Source: Chionis minor
Taxonomy: Eukaryota > Chordata > Aves > Charadriiformes > Chionididae
Reading direction: 5' to 3'
Length of the DNA: 64,000 bases
Assembly (NCBI GenBank): GCA_013398295.1
Contig: VZSF01009849.1
Span: 558,280-622,279, forward strand
Part shown: in pieces, positions 1-12,700 of the stretch
How positions within the stretch are numbered: the first letter of the stretch is position 1
Layout: every line of letters begins with the position of its first letter
Notes under the pieces: generated by a model
What the model was told of the DNA's origin: nothing
What the model saw: only the letters and a program-made list of their open reading frames with translations
Databases searched by the model: none
Made by a program: the position numbers and the translations under genes

Positions 1-532
1 GAAATTGCACCCCAGCCCTGTTGCAGAAATACTGCAACGTCACATCACAGTGCTGCTACGGTTAAGGGTCTGTCAACATGGTCTTCAGAATATTTCCTGA
101 AGAGTTTCAACTGTCTTAGGTGGTTGCTCAGTACAAAAAAATTGGTATGGAACGCTCTAATCAGGTGCAAGTTTTATATTTATTGGGAAAAGTAAACCAT
201 CAAAAATGGACTATTTTCTTTTCTCTGGTACCTCAATTTTTTCTGGTTTTTGAGCTGTGTCCTAAAATACAGCCTCTTGGAAGCTCCTACAATATGTATG
301 TGCTCAACTTAGGATAAGACAATATATTGCAGCAGCACTTGATTTTTATATACAACATTTGCTTTGTTCACTATGAACTTTGGGTGTTGCAAGACATGAA
401 CACCAGCCACAGGGCACTGCTTAGTAGCTTTTTGCAGACCCTTACTTTGGTTTTACTGTTGTTTCTATTTCACCACGTTTAGCTGCGGTTACAGAATGCA
501 ATTTTTTCAGTTTCTTCCTTGACTTTTTTCAG

Positions 533-725
533 GCTGCTTTGCTGAACTCCTTCCCCGCTATCTTTGATGAGCTGCTGCAGATGTTCACTGTGCAGGAAGT
601 AGCGGAGTTCGTGAGGGGCACGCTGGGCAGCATGCCCAGCACAGTGCACATCGGGCAATCCATGGATGTCGTTAAGCTCCAGTCCATTGCACGCACTGTT
701 GACAGCCGCCTCTTCTCTTTCTCAG
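533..725 (+). CDS. DOCK3: DOCK3 exon 1 of window (helical region)
   Basis: Encodes window residues 1-64, including [16 protein letters not shown] and [19 protein letters not shown], closely matching the DOCK3 region after DHR-1. The acceptor is ctttttTCAG before 533 and the donor CAG/gtgaga after 725; the exon ends in phase 1. Bases 1-532 are the 3' end of the preceding intron, with nothing recognisable. The following 1.86 kb intron is AT-rich and holds a perfect 18-bp palindrome (1460-1477) and no gene. Confidence 0.93.
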
Positions 726-3700
726 GTGAGACAGCGGCATCTGAGGTTGAGTCTTGCTGCTAACTAAGAGCAGGAACCCGTTACATTTATTTTGCGGTTG
801 CTTTATTGCGAACAATTCATTGCTGAATGCCAATAATCTCGGTAATTATTTATCTTGGCGGCATCATCGTTGTATATATTCACTGTGGGTACTTTGTAAG
901 CTTCTCCGTGATAGAAAATGTTTATAAATCGATCATGGATATAATTGTAGGGAATAAAGGTTGATAAAAATATGTGCATGAACATCATCAAGGCAATTAT
1001 TATAACTGGCAAATCTCATTTGATGCTTTGTATTACTCTTCTGTTTTTGTCATGGATAGGAAGATAACCTCCTTCCCAGCAAGCTTATTGTCCAAAAAAG
1101 AGAAACAGGGAGAGAAAGTTATGTGAGAAACCCCACATTTTTTTGAAGTATGTTTAATCTTTACATTATAACTTTACTATTTCTTTAGCTTAACATATTA
1201 GTAATTCTTTAGGAATTACTTGAACGAAGAAGGGTTGAAGCTTGTGAGTTTATTTCATACATAAAGGTCTGAATGGAAGAAGTTATGAAGGTAATATTGG
1301 ACAATAAAAAACACCATTAGGCTTATCTTCCCTGTAGTGAGGATCTCAAGTTAGTGCACTCAGATTATTCAACTCAGTGCACTGTGAGAACGATAACAAC
1401 ACAAAATCATGTGTAAACCACCCATTGTCATTGTTTAGAAACATACATCTTTCTTTAAATTTGAAATTAATTTCAAAAAATAGTGTAGAGAATGATTAGC
1501 TTAGTCCAAAGGTGGCTGGGAAGCAAGCAGTGCATTTTATCGAATTACAGTGTTTTGAACCTATTAATAAGAATATTTGGGTTTGTGGGTGCCAATTTGT
1601 GGGCAAAAACTTCCTCTTCTGTCTTCTCAGTAAAGCCAGGTGTAACTTTACTTACAGGGTCCAGGGCTTTAGTGTATCCCATTAACCTTCATTTCTCCTT
1701 TACGCTGATACTGGCAACTCGCGATGCTTTTAGCTGCTGCATAGCACCACGACACCTTGCTACAGCGGCAGATCGGAAAGAAAGCTCCAGCGTTGCAAGG
1801 GAGCTGTGACTGTCTAGATGCCACATTTTCCACCCGACATAACGGTAGACCCCTGTCATATTCCTTCCCATGGAAGCATGACCCAGTACTCCCATCTCAG
1901 CAATCTCTCCCAGCGCCTGTCTGCCCCTGGGAAGACGATTGTCGTTTCCAAAGTTAGCTTTTGGCCGCCCACCCTACCTACTCTTCAAGTCTTGCAATTA
2001 AAGGAAGATACATTCTCTTTTTCTTGCCTCCCCTATAGTGATGATTTGTTTTCCTTTTATCTCTCCTGTCAGTCCGTTTGCTGACATCTCGCCACTTTTT
2101 TCCCTGTCTTTATTTTTTTTTTTGTTTTGGCTGCTGTTTTCTCCAGCTGCTACTTGTTTTCCCTTCTTTAATAAGATGAAGGTTTGTAAGCCAGCTGAAA
2201 GATGAATTAGACAGTTTCCAAGAGGTGCATGTTGGAGAAGCTCTATTAGCCATGACAATAGAGCTGGAATGCAACATCAAGTGAGGAAGAGTTTGCACAA
2301 AGTAAATCAACACTAGAAAGTATCAGTTCACACCTGTTGTTTCCGAGCTGTGTCACTGTTGAGAACATCACATATACTGCATCTGTCAGCTTTTGAAAGT
2401 AGATGATTCACTGTTAATTCATTAGATACAGTTCTTGGCAGTGTGGTGTATGGCAACCTGTACCAATTAGTCAAACATGCTGTGTATCAGTAGGCTAGTT
2501 TGGATACCAAAAGACTGCTGATTGGGATGGTTGAAATTTTAAGTCTCTCCTGGAACAACCGTGATCTGGTTTTCCTTCTTTCAGAGTCCCGGCGCATCCT
2601 GCTACCTGTAGTTCTTCACCACATTCACCTTCACCTACGACAGCAGAAGGAGCTACTTATCTGCTCTGGGATCCTCAGTAGTATCTTCTCCATAATCAAG
2701 ACTAGCTCTTTGGTAATCTCTTTTTGATGTTTTGTTTGGGTTTATTTTCAAATTCCACCACTGATTTAGTAACATGAAGACTGACGGATTTTTATAGGTT
2801 AATACAGGTTTTCTGACAATCCTGTTAAAAACAAAATTCTGCTAACTTTCTGTCAGCAGGCGAACATCTGAAATGAGGGTCTGCTTTTGTGTGTGTGACT
2901 CAGAACGTTCTGATTACACAGTGTTCTTGCTGTTAGGAGGGGAAAAAAGCATACGCATTTACCAGGTTTGACACTGTTTAATTTTCTTCATCCAAGCCCA
3001 GAACTTAGATGTCAATGGAGTTCAAAAGCTCTACAGAGCTCTAGGACTTGCAGTTCTGCAAGAGACAGTAACGAGCACTTTGTGATTCACATTAAGAGAA
3101 TACTCTAAAATTATCCAATCAATGAAATCACACTGAGTTCTGGAAATTGCTGCTGAGTTTAAACACCCAGCTTTGATGATCATAATACTCTGATCTCAAA
3201 TGGTAACTTGATCATTTAAAGCAATGCTCACAAAGAGAGGGTGGGGCAGTTTCCCCATCTGACTCTAAAGGAGGAAGCTCACGGTGCTAAATATAATTCA
3301 TACAAATGAGTATTTCCAATTACAATTTACGGCTTTGTGTGAAAGGAATGAGATGTAAGGTATCGTGGTAATAAGCTAAAATAATGCTGCCATAGAATAA
3401 AGGTTCCTGAACATAATTTGATCCCGTTGTGTTCTAGAGTGTATGCAGACCTTTGATTATAGATGTACCTTTATAGCTGTGACCCTGAACGTTTCCATCA
3501 GAGACTGAGGAGGCAACATACACACTGGCATCACACAGTATCTGGTACCTATGATGAATGTGGTTGTACTTCTCTGAACCTCCATTAAGGAGCTCTCTAG
3601 CAAAACGAGTATTTGTGGTAGGGCTGACTCAGCAGAATTGTCTTTGCCGATTCTGTTCTCTCCAGTTTGTAACTGTCTGTTTGCTCACCACTTGCTGTAG

Positions 3701-6700
3701 GAGGGAGATGTCGTGGAGGAGGTTGAGATGATGGTGGAGAGCCTCCTGGATGTGCTCTTACAAACTCTGCTTACAATCATGAGTAAATCGCAGTCTCAGG
3801 AGGCGGTAAGAGGGCAGCGTTGCCCGCAGTGCACAGCAGAAATCACCGTTAGTAACTAACAATCAGTTTCTATTTCCTGCTTCTCTAACCTTTGGTTCAG
3901 TCCCTCACCACCACCGGCACCTCATTATCATCTCTGCTGCATGAACGCCCAGGGCTTTGTCTCTTCCCCTTAATAAGCCACAAATCCATTCCTTCCTCTT
4001 TGCTGTTGTGAGGTCTGCAGGAAGCAGTGGAGCTCAGGAAGCTTTTGTGGATTCCCAGGTTATTTCCTTGTTTGTTTTTGCAGCTGTGATTGAGAGTAAT
4101 TGTTTGTTTAGAACTTGAGGCATGTGCCAGCTGGGCACCCGCCTAGGGCTTCACCCCTAAATAGGAATCGCCAAGGGCTCGATGAGTATCGGGCTGCGAT
4201 TCCTAAGACTGAGAATACCGTCATTCTCGGTGGACAAGTCCCCCAGGTTCATGGATTATTTCACGCAAATGAAACACAACGTACTTTTGAAAAAGCAATT
4301 AAGAGATCCTGTGTCAGGTGAGCTGTTGAGCTTGGTGGAAGAAGAGCCACCACTTTGGCCAGACTGGCAGCATAAGCCTAGGGGAAGAAATGTTTTTCTT
4401 TGACATACAATGGAAGAGGAGAAAAAGAGTAGAATTTTGCTGTTCAGCTTTCTTCTTTTCCAGATTTGTTGCCCTTTTCTATTCTAGGCTATTTTAGTCT
4501 ATTTTTGCTGGACAGTCTCTAATGCAGCTTTTGCCCAATGTATGATGTTAAGCTGTTGTTCAGAATATTCCACTTTTAGACTTGTTTTTTTATCAAATGC
4601 CTGAAACCTCAGAGGTATTGTTGGGGGCAGATGTACACTAAGGTACATTCCTCATACAAGAGAAAAGATTGTATCTTTCTGTGTTTGCTCAAATAAAGTA
4701 ATAAATAGTAGAATCCTAATAAAGAACAAGGCATTGAGCAGTTTTCAGACATGTTCTTTGATACAAGAAAGGTGCTAGCTTGCAAATGTCCAGTAGTATC
4801 GCAGTTTCCTTTTACTCCTACCATTTGACTTGCTGTTATTTATCACATGCCACCTCACACATAAAAACACACCTTTTTTCCTAATGAAGTTCAGCCCCTT
4901 AAAGTTTACTGCAGCAACCTATCTCAAAGCTCCATGTTAGATGCTTGAGCCAATTAGGAGGAAAAAAAAAAAGCTAAAATGGAGTGGGCAGTCCCAAGTA
5001 TAAAATCCCTTGTATTTGTTCCTGGATTTATATTCAGGACTTTGTTCCTGAATTTATATTTCACAGTGATATGTGGAATCTTATTAGATACTGCTTAGAA
5101 GGTAGTTTGTATATTTTCCAAATTAATTGCTCATTGTCACAGAAAAAAATGGTGTTGTGCAAGGAACTGGCAGTCAAAAGACATAGTCCTTACGTTCTTG
5201 GCACTGCCTTGCTTGTTATCTTGGACAGGTTGCTTAACTTCTCTGTGCTTTGCTTTCAGATATGTAAAATGGGGGAGCTCATCTTTGGAAAACACTTTGG
5301 GATACTGTGGTAACTGGTTAGGGTGCATCTGCTTTGCAGGCCAGAAATGTAATTGTAGCTCATGTAGGCTTATCCAAACTATATTCAGAATATCTTACTG
5401 GAATACCATTAGTGCTGTAGCTATGACAGCACATAGTGGTGAACACTAATAAGCCAAATATTTACACGATTCCAGACACTTTTTGTAGCTCATACTGATG
5501 CCATGCTGTCATTGCTATACTGTTTTGAGTATCTGAGTCAATTAGTTTAAATAATTCCTGGTATGTCTGCATGAGCTGCAGTCACACCTTTGATAGACGT
5601 AGTATATTAAGTAAGTGAAAAAGGTGACTGTCAAAAACTGCATGCTTGGAGGGCAATTAATTTATGTCTGTATAATTAAATTGGTTTTGTATAGACTACA
5701 AGACTGGTTAAAAGACTTTTAAAACTGACATCTGGGGAGGAGCCTCTAAGAGGTGTATTCCTCTGTTTGAACAGTAACTCAGGAACTGTTAATACGCAGG
5801 GTTTTTACTCTCTGTGCATGTCAGCTTCCCCCTCATAGGCATTGGGGCCATTTCAGACCCCTCCCTTTATACCTTACCCCAGGTTGAGTTTTTTTATTTA
5901 GGAAATTTCAGATTGTCTGAATGAAACAGTTTCTCATTTGGTCAACAGGGAGAATATGTCTCCTGCCTTTTATCTTTGCTTCGTCAGATGTCAGACACTC
6001 ATTTCCAGCACTTACTGGACAACTTCCAAAGCAAGGATGAACTAAAGGTACAGCAGAACAGAACATCGTGTTTGTAGGGCGATTCACTCAAAACGAGCGA
6101 GCAGAGGGGAATCCCTCCAGCATTACTTCCTCTGCTAATCGTTCCCATCCACTGGCACTTTATTCATGGACCTTTCTGTCACCTTTATAACAATGTGTTG
6201 TGTTATAAAAACATCTAAGACCACAGGGCACTGAATTATCATCATAAAAGCAAATAAAATCACAAGATAGATGTTTTTAGACAGAAAAGGATATCGTTAT
6301 TGTACCACAGAGAACCACAGTCAAGAGGGGCAGGGTTTTTTTAATCCCACGAATGTGAAGTCATTTGTTCTATAGTCTTATACTGATGTTCACTATGCAT
6401 TGAAGTGACTTAGGAAGAGTGTTGATTTTATGCCAAAGGAGAAGAATTTCAAGCCTTTTGGGGCAGATATGTCTCTGGTAGATAAAATCTGTTTTGGGAA
6501 AGCAGTAACCTTACTACTCTACTTGCTGCATGCTTCTCAAATTGGTGAATATTAAGTTAAATTACGGCTATTTGTGTACAGACCTCTCTGGTGGCTCTTT
6601 TGCCACTGACGCTTTGAAACGGCACATCTCAAAACAGCAGAAACCAACTTTTTATCTTAGCTTCCACAGGAAAGAGGTTTATCTCTGACGACAATCTGTT

Positions 6701-9700
6701 TAAAAGGCAGAATAATTTCATAAATAAAGACAAAGACAAGATTTTATATAAAATGCTTCTGATTGTTGTGGCACTAAATAAAATGTGGACAATACGAAGA
6801 ATATAATGTGTCAGGAACTTACGTTGCCTTAACAAATGACGTAGAGAAACTCTCTGGGTAGGCTTCCAGCTTTTAAATATTTTGTGTGCCTATAGAGAAG
6901 CTGATTAAATCGGATAAATTTGGGATGATAAAATTCTTACCTCTAGGTTGCAGGGTTCAGTGTATCTTGGGTGGATAGTTACCTGAGATTACTACCTTTC
7001 AGGTAACTTTTAGGAAAATTACTTGCTACATTAATTCATATTGATTTTAACAGATATTTTTAAAATGTATCTGAAGTATAGTTCTTATGTCAGACCAGTG
7101 AAAAAGTTTGTCATTGAACTGAAATTTGTCTTTACATCCATAAGAACACACGCTGTTAGATCTCTCACAATCTAAGGCTGTTGTTCACGAGTGTCACAGA
7201 CGCTGAAGGTTTTTATACCCAACTTTTTTCCCAACTATCAGTTGACCTAATGAAATATATTACTTTATTTTTTCCTTTAAATATTGCTGTAATAATATTT
7301 CCGGTACTTTTTCTTGGATGGAAAGACATTATGTTCACTTATCACTCTTACATCTAGGCAAAAATGAGGCCAAAATTCAAGGACTTTCTGATGCTTTACT
7401 CTTAGCTCAGTTTACACCAAGATATTAATTGTCCCTCATTGCTTCCCCTGGTAGGACAGTTCTGAAGAGACCTCGCACTGCCACTTTCTGTGCTATCTTC
7501 ATTTTATGTAGAAGAAAAACAAAACAACAAAATCATAGTTTTGCAAGGCATGTTTTTTCCTCACTACTGTTCTTTTTCGACACAGAGGTGCAGGTAGCCA
7601 AAAACCAGAAATGTCATCAGGTTTGGGGAATTTTTTAGAAAGCAATTATCCAGCTTGAATCTGTTTAAGAGATCTTTCCTCCTGCGTATTGTGAGAAATG
7701 GGGGTTTCTGTTACTATCTTTAAAAGCTATGTAGGAGTTTTATTGGATTTGAGTGTGGGGGTTTTTATCAAATTTGTGACATAACTGCTAAGAAAGTTGG
7801 ACAGATTCATTAATTGAATACATAAATAAATGACTATGATTCCAGTATATTTGAAAGTACCTGCAAATTGACATCAGAATTCTAGATGATAATATGGTAA
7901 GTTATATACGATTATGCACATAAGGAATTATTTCATCTCACTGTAGAAGTTAAGATTTAAAAGACAGACGCAACTTGTTTAGTGCATATCAGATGCATAC
8001 AAAATTAAGAGCCATATCCCAATATATGCCGTTTCGATGTTTTCAGGTGAATGGCCTAGTGACACAAAGCTCAAGTGGCACACGCTTGGCTTAACTGTCT
8101 GCCTTATAATCAAGAAAACAGATTAATCTGCAGAAGCTGGTGATTTTTAAATTTTTTTTCCCTATGTGTTAGGAGTTCCTTCTGAAGATATTCTGTGTAT
8201 TTCGGAACCTGATGAAAATGAGTGTCTTTCCTCGAGATTGGATGGTGATGAGGTTGCTCACCAGCAAGTAAGTAGAGAAGCAGGTATAAACTGTTGACAT
8301 TCTACATGCGAATTTTTTCTCCTTGGCTGGGCAGTTAAAGCCTGTGATGCAGTGTGTTTCATCAGACCGAGATGGGGTGATCAGCAGGAATTCTGGAGTG
8401 CTTATCCTCATTCTACAGTTATTTAGCACTCTGGACCAAACTGGGTCCAGAACTGACTTCTGTATTCATTCTGTTTCTTCAACTCTGCCAGTATGTAAGA
8501 GGTATCAAAGGGTGAAAAGTTTAAACCCAAAGCGGAAGCAGCTGCATCAAGGGTAAGAGTGGCACAGCAGCTATCACAACACACGGCAAGGAACAGCAAC
8601 CCACAGCAACTTTATTAACTGGCAGGCCTCTCAACTCCCTTTCCTCAGTAAATTACTACATTAAATGTCTGTCGCTTCTCATAAACGTAGCTCCTTAACC
8701 TACCTAGGAGGAGGACTGTTATTTTAAAAAAGGAGGAGCAGACCCTAGTGATGACACCAAGTGCATTACATGCAGGGTTTTTTCTCGATTAAATTGTCAT
8801 CTACCATTTTAATGCTGAATTTTATCTAATTTTCTTGCTTCTGCTGGTTGAAGTACTATGCTGTTTGGAATAGCAGCAGTGTTGTGAACATAGGGTGGCT
8901 GGAATTATATACGAGTTTCTTGTTTCTTTAGATAAACTGGCTATAAAATTCCTACTGACTAGCTGACAACTGGAGGGGTTCCCATTACAAGACACCATGG
9001 AAGTTTTCCTAAAGGCTGCTCAGCTGAGCTGTATGCTCTGCGAGTTCACAGTGCTAATGAAAAATGAAAGAAGTGGATTTCAGTAGTTCACGTGCAAAGA
9101 TTAAAAGGAAATCTCCAAGAAAAGAGTAATCCACATGAAAAGCGTAGTTTCCTCAGACGCTGTAGGTTACCTGGTTCCCTTTGGCGGAGTTCTGCCATGG
9201 AAGTGGTGTTTCCACGTGACTCAGAGATGTGCTGTTTCTTTTGATATTTTTGTTGCCTTATCTACAAGCTATGTGTTAATTCCTGAATCTACCACATGCC
9301 TTGATTGCCTTTCACTAAGGTGTATTTAGCCACCTATAAAAAATACCCTGGAATCCAGAATTGGCAAAATACTCACAGATGTGTCGAGTTGAAGTGTGAG
9401 CCAGATAAAGGACCATTGTATAGCCAAGAATGAAAATAGCTCAAACTTTTTGAGTTGCTCTTCTCGGGGCGGGGGGGGGATCTTAAAATAGGAGAAACAT
9501 GAGTGTATTCTTTCATTTCACTGGAGGTAATATAGCCCAGACATATAAAATAGAAGTTACAACAATGATGAATATTCTAAATCTTGTTATCACCTAGTAC
9601 AAACTGTTCATTAGAACACAGAAAGGTGACTTCTCTGCGAATCTAGCAGTGATTGCATGAAGAATGCCCGTCTCTGTACATCCAGTAAAATCAGCACCAC

Positions 9701-12700
9701 AAACCACTGTAATATGTTATACTCCAGATTCAAATGTTCTTTTTTTTTGTTTGTTTGTTTGTTTCTGACTGCAGTATCATAGTTACAACAGTTCAGTACC
9801 TGTCTTCTGCACTGCATAAGAATTTCACGGAAACGGACTTTGATTTTAAAGTAAGAATTGATCCAGAGAAAATGTTGTAACATCTTTTTAAATTAGCAGT
9901 AACTAACTAGTAAACTAGAGCTGTTCTCTGTGCTAGTTGATTTTATGTGCAGCATTTATTTGAGTATCTGTGAGGAAGGTGACTTAACTGATAAAAGTTA
10001 GGAATTTGAACTCCTTGTAAAGGAAACAAGTATCTTTATAAGCGGTGGAGCTAATGAAGCGTGTTGTCTTAGAGAGACATGGCTAATAAAATGTAAACGC
10101 AGGCAATGCTTCTCCTGAAGTTGGGGCATTCATGATCTTCCTATCCCAGAAGCTCTCTTTCTGGCTATTGACTTAAAACTTGGAGGAACACAGTATTTTA
10201 GAGAGTTTTCCCTATGTCTGATGCAGCTGAAAATGGGCAATAAGTTCAGTGTTACTATGGAAAAGCTGCCAGACACGTACCTCGGCACATGTACACACAG
10301 CATGATGGCATAAGCCTTGTTTCTTTGGGAAAACTGACTGAATTACAGGGCTCTCATTCATGATAGAATTACAGTATGATTTGGGGGATAAAATCTGTTT
10401 AGCCTACAGAAAAAACAATTTAAAACTTCGTTGAAGTCACCAGCTTTATTCATTTTTGAACTCTGACGCTAAGAGGAAAGGCCAGAAGCATTATGGTCTT
10501 GGGCTTTTTAATTTTAGTTCCTACCAGGTTTTAAATAATCCATTGGTATCCTTAACAGTTCAGTATCTCAGTAGTTAAGATACATATTGATTAAGTTACA
10601 TCTTGATTACAAAAAGGAACAATCTCACTCTATATATAAAGGAACATTTGTCTTCCTACACTTGTTTAAAACTTACTCCTTGGAGCGTAACATTATAAAA
10701 TGTCCTTCCTGTGTCACAGGTGTGGAACTCTTATTTCAGCCTGGCAGTTTTGTTCATAAACCAGCCGAGTCTCCAACTAGAAAATGCCACACCAGCTAAG
10801 AGGAAGAAGATTCTGGATAAGTAAGAACATGTTTTGTTGGGTTCCCAGCCTTTTCGGCCACCTCAAAAATTAAGACTTCTTTCTCTGCCACACAAGTCCC
10901 TGTGATTTATTATGGAACTCTGGATGTGGAAATGCTTGCGGAATAAATAAGCAGATGTTGTAATACAGTGTTCAGTTATTAGTTGAGTTGTTTGATATTA
11001 TTCTGTTGACTTAAATGTGAATTTGATATTTTTTTTTTTAAACATCACCACCTTGCCAGTTTTTGTTCCATGAGGCAGCTGTCTCTCTCCTGTTTTTCAG
11101 ATATGGCGATATGAGAGTGATGATGGCGTACGAGCTCTTCAGCATGTGGCAGAACCTGGGTATGTCTTTTCCTTCTCTGCCCTAAGAACCAAAGCCAAAG
11201 TAACCCCAGAGTTCTGCTGGATGTTTTTAATTTATTTTTCTTTTAGCATCACAGAATACTTAGCTTCTCTTAAGAGCTGTCAAACCAGGAAGCGCTTCTC
11301 TTCTCCCACCAAAAACTCTCTTCTGCACTGTCTCATCATACTTTTTTATTTGAAATAATACATTCCAATGAATTTGAATGCTTTTTTTTCTCAAGTGTGG
11401 CCGTGGCAGGTTCTGCTTGTTTTGACACATCAGTGACAGTTTTTATGTATTTGCAAATATAAAATCAGCTTTTTCCAATCCCCTCAACTGCGCTGCAGTC
11501 AGATTCATATGGAGACACACCGTTACTCTCTGATTTTTATCTCATCCATGGCTGTAAAGCAGAAATGTAATTTTTCATGGATATAACGAACTTCATAATT
11601 TTGTAGATGATTCAAAAGCCAAAGTTGTCATAATTTAAAATTATAGCTATGTGTGTTTCATAATAAAGCCCAAAAGTGGCATACAGTACAGCTCTTCTTT
11701 GGTATCTTCAGGTAATGGATAACAAATTCTCTGTTACTACTTTAAAAAGAAAAAAAAAATTAAAAACCTAAAACTCACAAAAGTCCTTTCTACAATAATG
11801 CAGTGGTTGTGATAAAATTTCAACTTCTGCAATTCATTTGACCTTTTCCTGTATATTTTGATTAAGAAATTAAGCATGCTACAAGATGGGGAAAAATACA
11901 TCTCACCGCAGGTCTCAAAAGGTAAATGGAGAATTTTCATTTATGACTTGCGCTTTTAGAAGTGTGCTGCAGCAGTCCTGGGTTTAGATAATTCAGAATT
12001 TTATTAATAGAAGAGACAAATAACATCTGTACTGCATCAGAGCAAGTCCGGCTAGGCCAGTATCCTGTCCCCGTCAAGGAACAAAAATTGAATAGCTATG
12101 GAAATGTTTGAGGACAAAGGAAGGATGTAGTATTCTAGAGGAAAATAAAAAAACATTTGCTGATAGAGATCACAAATGATAACAAGGTTCTGAGAAAGGT
12201 AAATCATTAAGAGGGCAAAGGAATGAATGATACAAATCGGGTTGGATAACTTGATAATGTTGCTGCAAGCAATTTATTAAAAAAGCCAAATACGAATATT
12301 TTAGATGTAGGAGGACTATTCAAGAATAGTACTCCTACTATAGGTAGGAGTGCTATTCAAGAAAACAGAGACAACAAATGTATCATGCTGACAGTCATCT
12401 GAATGGGAGCTACCTGTAAAATGCCATGAGTAAAAGCCACTGCAATCTTTGAGAAAATATGTAAGAATCTTGAGTAAGAGAAGAGGAATGATATTGCTGC
12501 CACAGGTTTTTCATAAGTGCACTTGATTCTAGAATAGTTTGCCTGGTCCTGCTTCCTACAGCTCAAAAACAAACAAGAAAAACCCCAAAGCCAAGTTGAA
12601 CAGGGTTCAGAGAAGTCAAGAAGTTCTTTCTACAGAAGTAAGAAAGTGCCTCATTATAAAATACTGAATAAGCTTGACCTGTCTTGCACAACTAAGATGA

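Noticed and set aside
12030..12090. Segment ggctaggccagtatcctgtc resembling an old reptile/bird dispersed repeat
   Set aside because: Too short and too uncertain from memory to name a family.
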